A stretch of DNA of 64,000 nucleotides from Rhizophagus clarus (GCA_015698045.1 BLAL01000169.1:930001-994000); one strand, 5' to 3'; positions 9,790 through 22,216 are shown, counted from the first letter of the stretch. A program made the numbers and translations. The notes: generated from the letters alone by a model not told the origin.

Positions 9790-12700
9790 ATTCATTTAAG
9801 TGCTTTGCTTTAACACCTCTGGCTCGACCACACCTTCAAGATGGAAATACCATAAATTAGTAATGTTATCTAGCGTCTCAATTTCTGATATGTGAGGTAA
9901 GGCTGGTAAGTCAGCAATTATCTCATTTTTTTGCATAGACGAGACTGGGCCAATTTTTTCTGGTATGAACATATGCTCTTTATAACGCATATGATAGACC
10001 AATTTGTGAAAGAATAAATCATACTCTCCAATACATTTTTCAAGCTCGCTAGGGTATCAAGCAAAATCAGAGCATATTTTTTCCTTCATTTCGTTATCCA
10101 CTAAGAGGTTTTTATCTTTTGTAAGCTTTTTTGCGCATTTCATAAATTTCTCCCATATTATCTTGACAGGGTTACTTGCCATGAAAATCTCGTAGCTAAG
10201 CCATTCACCATAAAATATTTCGTATGAGCTACCTATCTTTTGATACAATATTTCTTGTGCCTTCTTAACTGCTTCCCTATAGGCTCTTTTATAAATAACT
10301 CCACGAGATTTCATCATCTCTGAAGTAATGCCATTCATTACGATATTCTCTTTTACAAACCCCTCAAGCCATGACTTGGCTTTCTTTTGAGCATGGTCAT
10401 CTATTTGCTTATATTTCTCATCCAGATCCTTAATTTGTATTATTTTATCCGAAGGGGTCAGCTCATGTCTTTTATCATACATGATAAATCGGGCACAGAG
10501 ACCAATGATAGTTTTTTCATAATAATGATATAAATCTAACTCCTTACCCAATTCCTTAGCTACGTTCACAAATTCCATTTTCTCACCTTTAGTTGGGTCT
10601 AACTTTCTGCCATGCAAATCAAAAGTCGTATCTGGATAAGTTACTACATAACTAAGGCGCCCACCTGGTACCAGAATCTTAGTATCATATTTCTCTTTCA
10701 TTCATCCTATAAAACGCTGAACAGATTTGTTATCTTTATCGGGTTTTCAGGCATCGGTCTCTATAAATTGTTCAAAATTCCACTGCTCGTGATTAATTAT
10801 AGCATCCCTGAGAACGTCTTCAACAATCTCATGAAGTGATTGGACGTTATTAATATCCATAGCCCTTCGCATAATACGATCCCCTATAGTTTTGAAAACT
10901 TGGGATTTACCCTGCTTCACAGTATCTATTCCCCTTATAAAAGGCTCTCTTGGTTCGAAGTTGAGGGTCTCTTCATGGTCAATGCCAAAATATTTTTTCT
11001 TTCCAGTAAACGCTACTGGAAATAGTACTTCCTCATAGGCCATTTTAAGATAATCCGATTTAGTCTTGAGCCTGAGAAAAGTGTTCACATCATTGCACAA
11101 TTTTTCCATTACACCCATAGTAGTCTTGACCATCTCGGTCCAATACTCTAGTTTAGAGATTTCTCTCTTCCCATCATTATAAGCCAGATCGTATTTCTCA
11201 TAACAGGAATCTGGACCAGTGAGATATAAGGAATCGGTATCACCGTATTTTATCCTAAAGCCTTTCTTTCTAACGTACTCTGCGACACGTTTGATAATTT
11301 CTTGCCCAGCCGAAATAACACCTCCAGCAAGTTCGAGTATGTAAAATGGGGAGTCACTTTGGCCAGTTACATCATAGAATGAATTTATATACAATTTAAT
11401 GGCTTTCTGCTTCGAATTTAGAGAATTATAATCGAAGCAGGTGGAATCATATTCTTTCCTAAAATTATCATATGACGAACCAATGAAAGGATTCAGGATG
11501 CCGGCTATTTCGACACGCTTCTTAGATTTGCTTTGCGAACAAACATCTTTGATTGCATTTGCTATTGAGATAGATCCGCTGGCATGATCCTTTTGGGATC
11601 CATCCATTCTACTTTTAACTAATCCCATATATTCCTTTTTCTTTCCAATGGGCGTTAGCTGGGCTTTTATTTCATTTCGCATTCTCCCCAATCTCTCCAA
11701 TATCTTTGGGAAAAGACCTTTCTGATCAGGCTTATTCCCATGCCGTATAGTCCAGGCTCGTATAGGATTACTATTGTACTTGAACTCGATATTGTGAAGC
11801 ACTTTATTCTCTTTTTCTAACTCATCTACTTCTGAAAGTGTTGAGACCATCTTCTCGGGTAAAAGGTTGTAAGTCATAATTATGCTAGGGTATAAGGAAG
11901 TGAAGTCTAAACCTGTGACGGGATGTTTATTTTCAAGACCTTTCTCCGGCAAGAACACATACGCTCCTGGAAACTTCCCAGATGCTTTCTGATTGGAAAT
12001 TTTTGTGGTGTATAGAATATCCTGCGCCCAAGCTTAAGCGCCTAAGAGATTGGATACTTTCGTTCCTATAGCATAATATTGTGAGTCGAATAATGATATA
12101 TGAGCGATTGAGGCCACCTCTCTGTAATCATTTATAACATTAGATTTGACCATGAGCTCCTGACAACGTAAAGCATCTATAACATAATAATTTGCGATTT
12201 CATGCATATGTTTTTTGGAAGAGTCAGAAGCCCTGTCTTTTGCTTCTGAATAATACTTCCATAATTTGCTCATGGGCATGTCGGCTTTGCCATCGAGACC
12301 ATATTTTTCTAAGAAATATCTGAGTAACCATTTTTCAGAGCGAAGGTGAAGTTGTAAGAAGCTCGTACAAACATCGATCGGCACACATCTCAGAAGTTTA
12401 AGAAAGGAGGATTCAAAGGTCAAAGAGGGATTGATTTTGATATTGACGGATTCTCGTCCTAACGCTTTTTTGGGTCCTCTGTCCTCTTTCTTTACGTACT
12501 GGTCCCTTCGGAAGAAACCATTAGTTAGTGGCTCCCCTTTTCCACCAAAATAATTCCAAATGAAGATGGATTCGGCATCAGCTTTCTTATGTGGGTTTGC
12601 CAACATTCGCTGGACCATCCACTTGAGAACATTTAACTTGGTGGCCTTTTCTACGATAAAGGGCCAATCATAACCAGAGTCATTAAAACTGAGCTGGATG

Positions 12701-13799
12701 TCTGGAGCAAAAGATTTTCAGTATAAAGCGAAAGCTTTTAATACATTGGCTTGGTTTCCACATATAATAGTAATCCAGTCCAGGTCTAGTGCCGTCTCAA
12801 CGTCAACAAGGCATATCTGTTCTAGTGGTTTCAGGTCATCTTTCCAATGTAGAGTCATACAGATCGTAAAAACTTGAGATGTGTCATTTTTAGCTTCTGG
12901 GAAGTTTTCTGATCCACGCGAATCGTATGTTTCTATATCCCATGTTAGGACTAATGCTCGATCATGGGTAAAGAGAGAAGATGGATAGATTTCGTAAAGC
13001 GGTTCAAAATCCTCTATAGGACGAAAGTTATCAATCTGGACATAAAACACATGTGGGCAATGTTAGGATTTCGCATAATAAGGTGCACTGAAATTATATC
13101 TATAATTACTTATTAATCCCCACCCAGAAAGTGGTATTCTATATTCTCTTGCAACTTTACGATAATATGTGCCTGTATCGTCTGAAGTTGTCTCTATTTT
13201 ACATTCGGGATCAACCTTTGAATTGTAGCTTGAGATAATATCAAGAGCAGTGAACCTTAGATCTTTATTAGGTGCGACAATGCAGAGATATGGCTTTTTT
13301 CCGCATGGTACCCACGGATAGGATATGCCTTTATACATTCCATCTGGATTAGATTCATGTTCACAGTTTTTCCACTACTATCTTTTCCAGTAGCAAGAAT
13401 ACCCTTTATTTTGGACCAGAATTTAGGGATGTTTGCATTGTTAGGAACACGAATATCGAAAAATACCTTGATGCCAGTAATGGTGACAACTGCTTTCTGG
13501 CCATTAACGAGGTACCTGTAAAGGCAGAGAATATAATGGGGGGTTTTATTAATATATTCTTTTGCTTCTTCTATATCGACTGGCATGAATGGAATATCTC
13601 GATGGTTTGCTATCTCATCTTTGAGAATTGAAGTCAAACTCTCATCGTTTCTCATAGCCAATTCATCACGAGATGGGATACCCACCAAGTAATCCTCATT
13701 GGAATAACGAATCACCTGACCTTTTTTATCTTTTTCAGCCTCTGAGTGAAAAAGGGCGGAGGCGTTGAAGAACTCTGAAAGCAAGGATTGTTCAGTCAT
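9790..13799 (-). pseudogene. Family-B DNA polymerase, fossil of a large-DNA-virus-like element
   Basis: Starts near 13799 ([20 protein letters not shown]) and ends near 9800. In order it shows an N-terminal domain, a 3'-5' exonuclease region with TWDIETYD (about 12925-12947), and palm motifs [15 protein letters not shown] (motif A, about 11870-11915), a [12 protein letters not shown]-type motif B (about 11365-11400) and [10 protein letters not shown] (motif C, about 11225-11255). A thumb region follows. The DFxSLYPS type and the roughly 1,300-codon span fit polymerases of nucleocytoplasmic large DNA viruses better than the shorter protein-primed polymerases of Polintons. Large-DNA-virus insertions are known from AM-fungal genomes. 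It is broken in several places and is treated here only as a fossil. Confidence 0.75.
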
Positions 13800-13919
13800 A
13801 GTAAAAATTTCAGATATGTTGTCTAGTATACCCTTTCGGTATAATACCCCAATAAAAAAGTTTAAAATAAAAATAAATAATATTATAGACATCAAAAGAT
13901 TAACTGAGAATAATATCAA

Positions 13920-14246
13920 ATGAGAAGTAAATACATTTGCCAGTATCTCTCCGATGAAGGGATTGTCTGTGAAGGTGGAAGTACGCGACCAGAAGGATGT
14001 CATATTCACTGGAAAAGGTGCCAGCGAGCTCTATGCAAACAAGATGGGTGTATAAGACTGACAGCATCAAAATATGGATATTGTAATTTGCATGTAAATA
14101 AGTCCCATTTGAAAGCATATTATCATCAGAAGAAGATGGATAAGATGTTTCGGGATGGGCAAACACCAGAAGCATTAGAACAGGCTCTTGATAAACTATT
14201 GCAAGAAGTTGTCTCTAGAAAGTTGTCCTTAGAAAGTTGTCTCTAG
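13920..14246 (+). CDS. Small Cys/His-rich protein divergent from the polymerase
   Basis: Open frame of 108 codons with start at 13920. Cys and His residues are spaced like a small zinc-binding protein ([37 protein letters not shown]), followed by a Lys-rich helix ([15 protein letters not shown]). It is transcribed away from the polymerase with about 120 bp between the two starts, a possible shared promoter. It is probably part of the virus-like block. Family not recognised. Confidence 0.45.
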   Translation: MRSKYICQYLSDEGIVCEGGSTRPEGCHIHWKRCQRALCKQDGCIRLTASKYGYCNLHVNKSHLKAYYHQKKMDKMFRDGQTPEALEQALDKLLQEVVSRKLSLESCL

Positions 14247-14254
14247 AAAAAATT

Positions 14255-14690
14255 TGGCCCCATGAAAAATTTATAGGGACGGCAAAAAAACTTAACAAGG
14301 ACGCTAGAAGTATCTTTTTTGATGATATTGGAACTCTGGAAAGGGATTTTTACTACCTGTCCCTATGTCCTTATGAGTCCCTATGAATTTTCGAACTCTT
14401 TACCTTTTTTTTATTTTTATACCATACATCGATCATATATCAATTATATCAATTATATCAACCATATACATGACTATATTTACCTATAAGAATACCATAG
14501 GAAAGTCGAATTTTTTCCTAGAACTTTTATATTTCATAGGGACTCATAGAGACATAGGGACAAGTAATAAAGAACTCAATAAATCAAGCTAAGAAGCCCA
14601 AAAATGATATCGAGATTGTCCCTATAAGCGTCCCTATGAATTTTTCTTATAGGGACAGAGAATTTTCATAGGGACGCCCAAAAAATGGTA
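14255..14690. repeat. Nested palindromic (MITE-like) element
   Basis: Inner inverted repeats 14350-14388 and 14536-14574 (CTGTCCCTATGTC / GACATAGGGACAAG) surround an AT-rich core. Outer inverted repeats 14261-14283 and 14622-14650 (AAAAATTTATAGGGACG versus CGTCCCTATGAATTTTTC) surround the inner pair, and a further TCATAGGGACG copy lies at 14669-14682. It looks like a foldback or non-autonomous element, perhaps inserted into a relative of itself. No coding potential. Confidence 0.6.
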
Positions 14691-14757
14691 TACTCATGAT
14701 CCAACCTAGTTTAGATCATAATCGGACCTCAGAAGTGCTTACAACATCCTGCCAATA

Positions 14758-15030
14758 TACTGGCAACTAATAGGCAATAGTTAGGTCGCAAATGGTGCAC
14801 TTCTAGCAATCAAATGGGCTGGCTATAATAATACATATCATATCTCCAACTTCGGACGTGAAATTGGCATACATGTACCGGTAATGAATAGGCAATAATA
14901 AGGTTGCAAGATGGTGCATTTCTGGCAATCAAATAAGTCAAGCCAAGATAATACAAATCGCACCTCCAACTACGAACGCAAAATTGGCATACATATATCG
15001 GCAACTAATGGGCAATAGTTGGGTTATGCC
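14758..15030. repeat. Tandem repeat, about 119-bp unit, 2.3 copies
   Basis: Units begin at about 14758, 14876 and 14996 (TACTGGCAACTAATAGGCAA, TACCGGTAATGAATAGGCAA, TATCGGCAACTAATGGGCAA). Copies one and two are diverged. The minus-strand open frame through them simply repeats CQFxVRSWRxDxYY and is not believed. Confidence 0.75.
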
Positions 15031-15900
15031 GAAACCTGTTAACTTGTTTATGGGTTTTTTATATTTTGCATTTCGGATTCTCTGACCCATGGGTCAGTGA
15101 AAGTCATGTGATCAGCACAGTAAGGCGCAGTACAAATTGGCCAGCATTATTCCACAATTTTGGCCAGATACTTGGATATAACAACTCGGCATCCAAGCTG
15201 GCAAACTACCAGTTCCATAACAGTTCCATGACAGCTCCAGGGTAGCTATCAGGTCACTACCATGGTACCAAGCTGGAACCTCAAATTATGTGTCCAAAAG
15301 ATCAGCCAAAATTATGCATAATATCAGCCGAAATCAATCCCAAATTTACTGTGCCACCCGACGTGACTGAAATTTCGTTTACCTCAGGTAAGGGAAATCA
15401 TGTGACTGAAATTTTGCTAACGGGCCATGAGGGAAAAATCTCGCCAACTGTTCGAGGATGAAAAGCCCCAGTAACCAAAGAATCGGCACCCCTTCCGCCT
15501 GCATTCAAAACGATAAATAAAAGCCAGCCAGCATAGCCCCCTCCCCTTCGCTAGGCCAAGGACCTCGATAGCAAACAAAGAGGTCGAGAACCGAAACAAA
15601 CCTCCAAACAGTAAATAAGAAGCCTGCATTCAAAATGAAAAATAAAAGCCAGCCAGCATACCAGAAAAAAATGATAGCCAAACAGATCGCAAACTATAGC
15701 ACAGCATAGCAACAAGTTCAGTGACCAAATAAACGACCAAAAAGGTATAGAACCAAAAGAAACACGATAACGAAATAGACTTCCAAATGAACGTAGAAGA
15801 GGGAAAACAATAATAGCTAAATAAATGACCGAAAAGGCTTGGAACCCAGAAAACGAGTAAGAAGATATCAATACAACTAAGTAGATTACCTTATAACGTA
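15031..15900. repeat. Repeat-derived interval, GC-richer than surroundings
   Basis: Contains CATGTGACTGAAATTT-type repeats (about 15365-15415) and a 40-bp direct repeat at 15498-15537 and 15622-15661 (GCCTGCATTCAAAA, then AAATAAAAGCCAGCCAGCAT), spaced 124 bp. No gene is supported; the minus-strand frames here are low complexity. Confidence 0.5.
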
Positions 15901-15976
15901 AGTAGATATCCTTATAATCATAAGTAGGCACCTTCTTATAAGAAGGTGCCTACTTATGATTATAAGGATATCTACT
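15901..15976. repeat. Perfect 76-bp palindrome
   Basis: Two exact 38-bp arms with no spacer, centre between 15938 and 15939 (TTCTTA/TAAGAA). It ends exactly where the recognisable part of the neighbouring minus-strand frame loses its character. It could be a foldback duplication, a tiny palindromic element, or an assembly joint. Confidence 0.9.
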
Positions 15977-16341
15977 AAGCTCGTTTCGTTATAAAAAGAA
16001 TCTTCAAAAGCCATTTTCGTCTTTTGTGGCATATTAATTTGAACGATTAATTTGATGGTATTAGCATATCTGGTTTTATTTACGTTCTCTGCAAGACTTG
16101 TAAACAGCTTTTTTTGTTTGTCTGTTAAACGTGAGTTCCAAATTTCATCTGTAGCCGAATCAATATCAACTAAATCAAACTGATTAGTATCTAATAAACA
16201 AAATTTAAGCAACTCTTTTCCAGTTAATTTTTGGGAAATTTTTCCATCCCTTGCTTTATTTGCGAGCTTTTGTACTTGTTCATTTATATTAAGGAGTGAA
16301 CATAAGTCATTATAATTTATATGATTTAAAAAATTGCTCAT
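15977..16341 (-). CDS. Truncated protein of unknown family (N-terminal part)
   Basis: Start codon at 16339-16341 (MSNFLNHINYNDLCSLLNIN). About 120 residues look like real protein, with NEQVQKLANKARDGKISQKL and WNSRLTDKQKKLFTSLAENV. The latter faintly resembles the last helix of an HMG box, but the evidence is too weak to name it. The frame continues through the 76-bp palindrome to a stop at 15886, but those residues (about the last 30) are read-through of the palindrome. The gene seems cut short there. No introns seen. Confidence 0.45.
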
Positions 16342-19300
16342 ATTTTTGTTTATTTTTTTTTAAAAAAAATTTTCATTAATTATCGCGTTTTTTTTATATA
16401 TATTTTTTTTTTTTTTTGAAAATTTTTCTAGAAGACGGATATTTATAACTTTTATTGTCCTTACTTTATATATAACTACTTTTCTCAGCCGTATTTGTAA
16501 AAAATGTAAAATATATAGATTCATCATCGTGTCTATTCATGTCTATTACATAGATATTTCGGCTAAAACCATATAATAAGCCACAAACACTGAAAACCTA
16601 GAATTCTAGTGAAGTTCTGTTAACAAATAAACACAACACATCGGGAAAATGAATAAATGTATATGGAATTATTCGATTTCTATTCGGCGGTTTAAATTAT
16701 ACTCTTGTTTGACTATATCAGAAAATGGCTAATGGTAGTTAGCATTATCAATTCGGTAGTTTAAATTACGCTCTTGTTTAAAAACAGTGTATTTAATTAT
16801 TTTTGGGTTGAAAAAAAGTTCGATACTGCGGATATTATTTTTTTTTTTGCATGTCCCGTTTTGTGGCGTGGTTTACTAAATAAAGAAGGTGACATTTATT
16901 TGTCACCTGTTCACATGATTGCGAGAACGCGCAGTTTATATTTATCTTAGCGACTGTTTTTTTAGCGGCCTGATCTCTATTTGTCACTTCGCATAAAACA
17001 TCACGCCCTATCAAAAACAAAATCAGAGGCGCATTTGTCTGCACACATTACGTCATTTAGATTTTGTGCTATATTATTGATTAGTAAACAATAAATTTGC
17101 AATGAACAAATATTTTGTTTAACAGTTTCTGTTTCCTTAGTTTAATAATAAATCACATGGAAAGTTTTTTGAATGCAATAATAATTTGCAAAGAGATTTC
17201 TTTTTTTTTTTTTTACCAATTACAGAGTATAGTTTGATTTTTTACTTTGGCTTTTTAAAAATAGATCATGCAGATATTTTATTTGATAATAGCCTTAGGA
17301 TAGCATTTCTTTGTATTAATTAAAAACTTCTATCTATAATTTATAATAAATTTTTATACTTTTGATACTACACAATATTTTCATTTTAATATTTTTACCT
17401 ACAATGACAAAATTAACCTTATTATATACAATGATATTTTCTGCACAAATAACGACAAAACTTATCAAGCCACTTTTTCGAGTGTCCAAAACGCCACTAA
17501 CATAAATTCTGATTTATAAAATATTACTATATTGAACTATATATTGAATCAAAAGTAACTAAATCTATCTATAAACGCTTTCACTTAACTTAATTAGAAA
17601 TGGGCAAATTACACAAATTTTAATTGTTGAATAAAGAATAAGTAAATGATATAAATTTATCAAAATCATGTACTAAAATCTTATAATTTTTACTTCGTCT
17701 CTATTACTATCATAACTTAAAAATGTTTTTTTTTCTAAAATATAATTTAGAAGAATATATATTTAGTACAGAATAACTGCATAACTGACGTTTTAATTAA
17801 TTCTATTACTAATTAGGGTACCTTTCCTTTCTTCAGCTTTTTTTGTGACAGATTTTTATGTAAATCATAAAAAAATTATGATTTTTGTAATAAAGAGATT
17901 GACTGAATAATGTCATTATAAAATCATTCTATTTCACTAAATTATACTATAACCTATTAAAATATGTAAAAAGTACAATTATCGTCAATAATTTAATCAA
18001 TTCTACAGGCATAAATATTAAAAGAGCTTATCATATAGATTTTTAAGATGGTACAGAATTAGAACCAATTTATAAAATTCACAGTTTTATAAAAAAATGT
18101 CTTTTCCAGTATGTAAGAGAAAATATGTTCAGTTTATAAATGTAAATCATAATTATTTTTCAACTAATTGTGGTTGCAGATTGCGATTAGGTAATATCTA
18201 ATTGCAGCCATATCTTCAATATTAGTTATCCCACTTATTTAAGAATAATTATGAAGAATAGTGTAGTGTCATTACACTAATTTCGTACATGATAGTTCTG
18301 ATAGTCAAGCGTCATGTCATGCTAACACCACGTGCCTATTTTCTTATTTTTTTCAATATTAACCTTTTAAGGAATGATGGTTACTAAATATAATATGTTT
18401 AATTACTTTATTGAGCATATTAACTGTGATTTTGGAGCGCAAGAAGGCTTCGAAAGTAAAGAAGAATAAGAAAAAAAAATAATACTTATATAAAGCTGAA
18501 ATTATTAGCAGAATTTTTAATTGTTAACGGATATTATATTTTCATATTTTTTAAATTTTATAAAATAATTAAAATATAATTTTTGATTAACAACTGAAGA
18601 TTCTCAATTAATTGGCTTGAAAGTTTCTAGCACACTAAAATTACAGTAGAAAGTAAATAAGATTTACTATACTATAATCACGATATTCACGATATTATTT
18701 TTATGGTTTAAAATAAATTAATATACTAATGTGTTTATTTAATAACTTGGTTAAGTGAAAACTATCTTTTTTAAGAAAGATTTTTATGTTTTCACGTGAG
18801 ACGCATATTTCTAACAGTTACAATCGTTAATACAAAATCATACATTATTTAGTAACATTTAAATTATAATTTTATCATAAGAAGGAATATTACGACCATA
18901 TTTTAATAAAACCAATGGAATATTATCAATTATTGAAAAAAGCTACATTAGTTTTTTATTATCCGCCAAAGCGAGGCAAAGGACTTTTACTTTTACGAAT
19001 GACAGCGAGAAAATGATTCTTACTTGATCCGCACTTGCCAGCATCGTATTAAATTATAGAAGTAAAATAATAAACTCAATTTTTATTTTCTGATTAAAAA
19101 TAAATAAAGAATAAATATTGTAGATAAGTTTTAAACGTTAATGTTACAGTACAAGTTCATTCATAATCATAACCATGACAAGCTATATCGTATGATTTTT
19201 TTGTTTGTAACTTCGGTTTTGTAGCAGATGCCCACTGCGCTTTAATAACCTAAATATATAATCAAGTTTACTGCGTCATAAATAATAAAAGCACGTCTTA

Positions 19301-19540
19301 AAAAAACATTTATGAGGCATATCATTCAGAAAACCAAGACTGATGATTTTAATAAATAAGGGAAATTATTCTTAAATAAAATAAAATAAAATAAAATAAT
19401 TTATTGTTAATAAATCTTGATACATATAAATCTTGATATATATAATAAGGGAATATTTGTAAGTACAATACTTGTAGTTAGCTGAAAAATTCTTAACTTA
19501 CAGCATATTGAACATGCTGTTAATTCGTGCATATATTGAT
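16342..19540. other. AT-rich intergenic region, no gene supported
   Basis: Long A/T runs, a small hairpin near 18251-18273 (TAGTGTAGTGTCATTACACTA), and an (AAATA)n run at about 19376-19400. A GC-richer island at 16840-17075 includes a short minus frame (16835-17044) not supported by any recognisable pattern. Part of it (17041-17072, GCACACATTACGTCATTTAG) recurs at 40254-40293. Confidence 0.5.
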
Positions 19541-20396
19541 TATTTTAGTCAAGAAAAACTCCAGATCTATGGCATCGTTGAGAAGAACATTTTTTACATA
19601 AGTGTTCTTTATGACTGCTACTTTCCCCTTCTTTTAGATGTTCGTATTTTAACAATCTGTTTTCAGGAAGTTTGCATTTCTTGCAAAGTTGCATGTAAAA
19701 GTCAGTTTGATTCAAATTTTCTGCTAGAGTTTCGTTTATAAACGAACTTAGTTTTATCCAAGTGTAAGCACTTGGCCAAATTCTATGGCAATTATCGCAC
19801 ATCCACTTTCCAGACACTCTGTAGTAATTGTTCCATACTAGATGGGAAATGATCTTGACGGTTGGAATTTGTGATGAAACTTCTGCAGAGGTTTCTGCTG
19901 GTGATGTTGAATAGAAATTCACAGAAATAGAAGCCAAACTTGAAGTATTATTTCCTTTATTCTCATCTTCCTATTAAAATAAATTATTTCTGATTTAGAA
20001 TTTGTGAAAAAGTAAAGTATTTAACAATTAATTTAACCCTACAAAGTGAAAACTCGAGATCTGGAGTATTTTTTCACATTCTTTACAAGTCTTTCTGAAA
20101 AATTCGGATTGTTGTTTACTTGATGTAATTTTTAGGTATTCTTTAAGTAATTCCTGAGTGTATTCTTCATTTTTACACTCATATGAACATAGATAATCCT
20201 TCTTACATATCCGTTCGGTTTCACATTTTTGATAATGTTGACATTGCCATTTATTTTTATTTAGCCAAATATCTACACATTTCTGATTGTGTTTTTGTTG
20301 ACATCTACACATTCTGTTCTCACATTGCCACTTCTTTTTATCTAGCAATAAACTTTCACATTTCCAATCATGTTTCTTTAGACATTTACACTCTTT

Positions 20397-20930
20397 CACA
20401 GGTCGAATGAAAAAAAATCAGATTTTGCTCTATTTAAAATAGCCTTGCCGACTTCAATATAGAATATGCCAAATTTTGCTTATTTTAGTATAGCCATATC
20501 TATTTTTGCCAATTTTTGTTAAATTCCGATTTTTCAGTCATAAATGCTGATTTTAGCGGCCGATTTTTACCTTTTTTTAAATAAATGCCGATATTTAAAC
20601 CGGAGATATTATATTTATTATATACTTTACCCTTTTCGTATAGTTCGAATAAAGGATTTTATCTTATTTAAAATTCCCTTGCCGACTTCAATAAGGCTTT
20701 GCCGATTATTTTACTAATTTTTTGCCGATTTTTGTTAACTTCCGATTTTTCATCCAGAAATGCCGATTTTAGCGGCCGATTTTTACCTTTTTTTTAATTA
20801 AATGCCGATATTTAAACCGGAGATATTATATTTAGTGTAAACTTTACCGCTTTTGACACAGGTCGAATAAAGATTTTACTCTATTTAAAATAGCCTTTGT
20901 CGATATTTAAATTGTAATATTTCGTAATTT
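20397..20930. repeat. Left terminal repeat and tandem subterminal repeats (about 238-bp unit)
   Basis: Unit 1 begins at 20397 (CACAGGTCGAATGAA). Unit 2 begins at about 20640 (GTTCGAATAAAGGATTTTAT). Unit 3 begins at about 20874 (ACACAGGTCGAATAAAGATT) and stops after about 60 bp. Each full unit carries CCTTGCCGACTTCAATA, AGCGGCCGATTTTTACC and GATATTTAAACCGGAGATAT. The terminal sequence itself therefore recurs inside the element two more times. Confidence 0.8.
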
Positions 20931-22216
20931 TACATCATAGGATTTTTGAAATTATTTATTATACTAATAAATATAAGATACTATTCTAAATATTCTACTT
21001 GTTTTGTACATTGAATTCCCAGTTGGTTCGATTTCACAAACAATAACTGAAGTATTCATAAGGTTGAACAGTGATAATCGAAACTGATGAAATCGCATTG
21101 ATAAGGCCTATTTCTAAAAAGTTAATTAATCACATTTAATTAAACGCTATTTAATTGTACTATTTTTTTTTTTTTCAAAAAAAAACTTTCTTTCTGAAAG
21201 AAGAGTCTGCCTCCTATACCGTTTGCCGTCGTGCATAGTGTGTTATAGGAAAGGTGGGCTAGGTGGCCACCTAAAGTTTGTAAATAACTCTGGTACCAAA
21301 GTTGATAATCTATTTACTATACATAGACCTCTCGCTTCGAATTTTGGTTATGATAATTCCGCCTCCTCTGTCGCATTATTCGTCGAAGTCTAAATAGATA
21401 TCATTATGACTTATGAGTAAAATATTTACAATAATAATGTAAATTCTTTAATCATAGTTAAAATAGGCATGATGGGATAACTCATATATCATGAGCTCTG
21501 TCTGTGCGAAGTGCCGTTTTATTTATAATCAAAGTAGACTTAAGTCGTAAGTAACTTTGATTATCATTGATTAGGAAAGTACATGCAACGAAAATCCTTT
21601 ATCAAGGGGTAAAATAGGCATGATGGGATAACTCATATATCATGAGCTCTGTCTGTGCGAAGTGCCATTTTATTTATAATCAAAGTAGGCTTAAGTCGTA
21701 AGTAACTTGATTATAACAATGATGATTATTGGAGAATTAAGTTGCAACATTTTTAAACATTTTTGAATAAGTGCCGTATTAATTTAATGTAATTGTTACC
21801 CTTTTCAAATAAGAAGGGCCGATTTGCAATACAGCTTTGCCGGCCTTAAATGTATTTATATAGCCAGAATAATTGTTTTATACTTTATGTGATATTTAAT
21901 TAAAATAAAATAAACCTTTGATATCTAAAAATTATTACATGATTAGAGTTATTAATCACAAAGTATGGTGCTTGTATCGTAATGCCGTAATAAAAGACCG
22001 ATTTGCAATACAACTTTGCCGGCTCAAAATAAGATCTCTTGTTATCTGAATTATCTGATTTTTCACGCGGTTAGAATTAATTACGGTATATGTAACCTTT
22101 ATCGTTATTCTTGTGCCAAAAAAAAATGATTGTTATAATTTAATCAAATACAAATGCTATAATTGAATTCACCATTCCGATTTTACATATAATTCATTTT
22201 ATATTATATAAAGTTT
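20931..22216. other. Left non-coding part of the transposon with a 150-bp-period direct repeat
   Basis: About 105 bp at 21461-21566 recurs at 21611-21714 nearly unchanged (GGCATGATGGGATAACTCAT, then GAGCTCTGTCTGTGCGAAGT). Two further related pieces with GACCGATTTGCAATACA and CTTTGCCGG occur at about 21828-21850 and 21998-22022. No gene seen. Confidence 0.65.

Larger units (their letters stand above)
7126..14246. mobile_element. Fossil virus-like block with family-B DNA polymerase, broken
   Basis: A gene-dense, less AT-rich block unlike its surroundings. Its parts are a minus-strand helix-turn-helix-like piece (about 7150-7600), a plus-strand coiled-coil and membrane-anchor region (7942-9067), a small minus-strand helical piece (9177-9530), a long minus-strand polymerase (about 9790-13799), and a divergent plus-strand Cys/His-rich piece (13920-14246). 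No capsid, ATPase or integrase was recognised and no terminal repeats were found, so it cannot be assigned firmly to Polintons or to large DNA viruses. The polymerase type favours a large-DNA-virus-like source. It carries roughly half a dozen or more breaks and appears dead. Confidence 0.5.

Noticed and set aside
7126-14246. Naming the polymerase block a Polinton/Maverick
   Set aside because: No integrase, packaging ATPase, capsid or terminal repeats seen, and the polymerase is not of the protein-primed type.
15417-15931. Minus-strand frames rich in Phe/Leu/Ser
   Set aside because: They overlap a direct repeat and have no domain-like pattern.
15886-15976. The last 30 residues of the 151-codon frame as part of the protein
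   Set aside because: They are read-through of a perfect palindrome and repeat each other in reverse.
15977-16341. Calling the truncated gene an HMG-box (MATA-HMG) protein
   Set aside because: Only about 20 residues resemble the last helix; the rest of the box is not visible.
16835-17044. 69-codon minus-strand frame
   Set aside because: No recognisable pattern, and part of it lies in a dispersed motif also seen at 40254.
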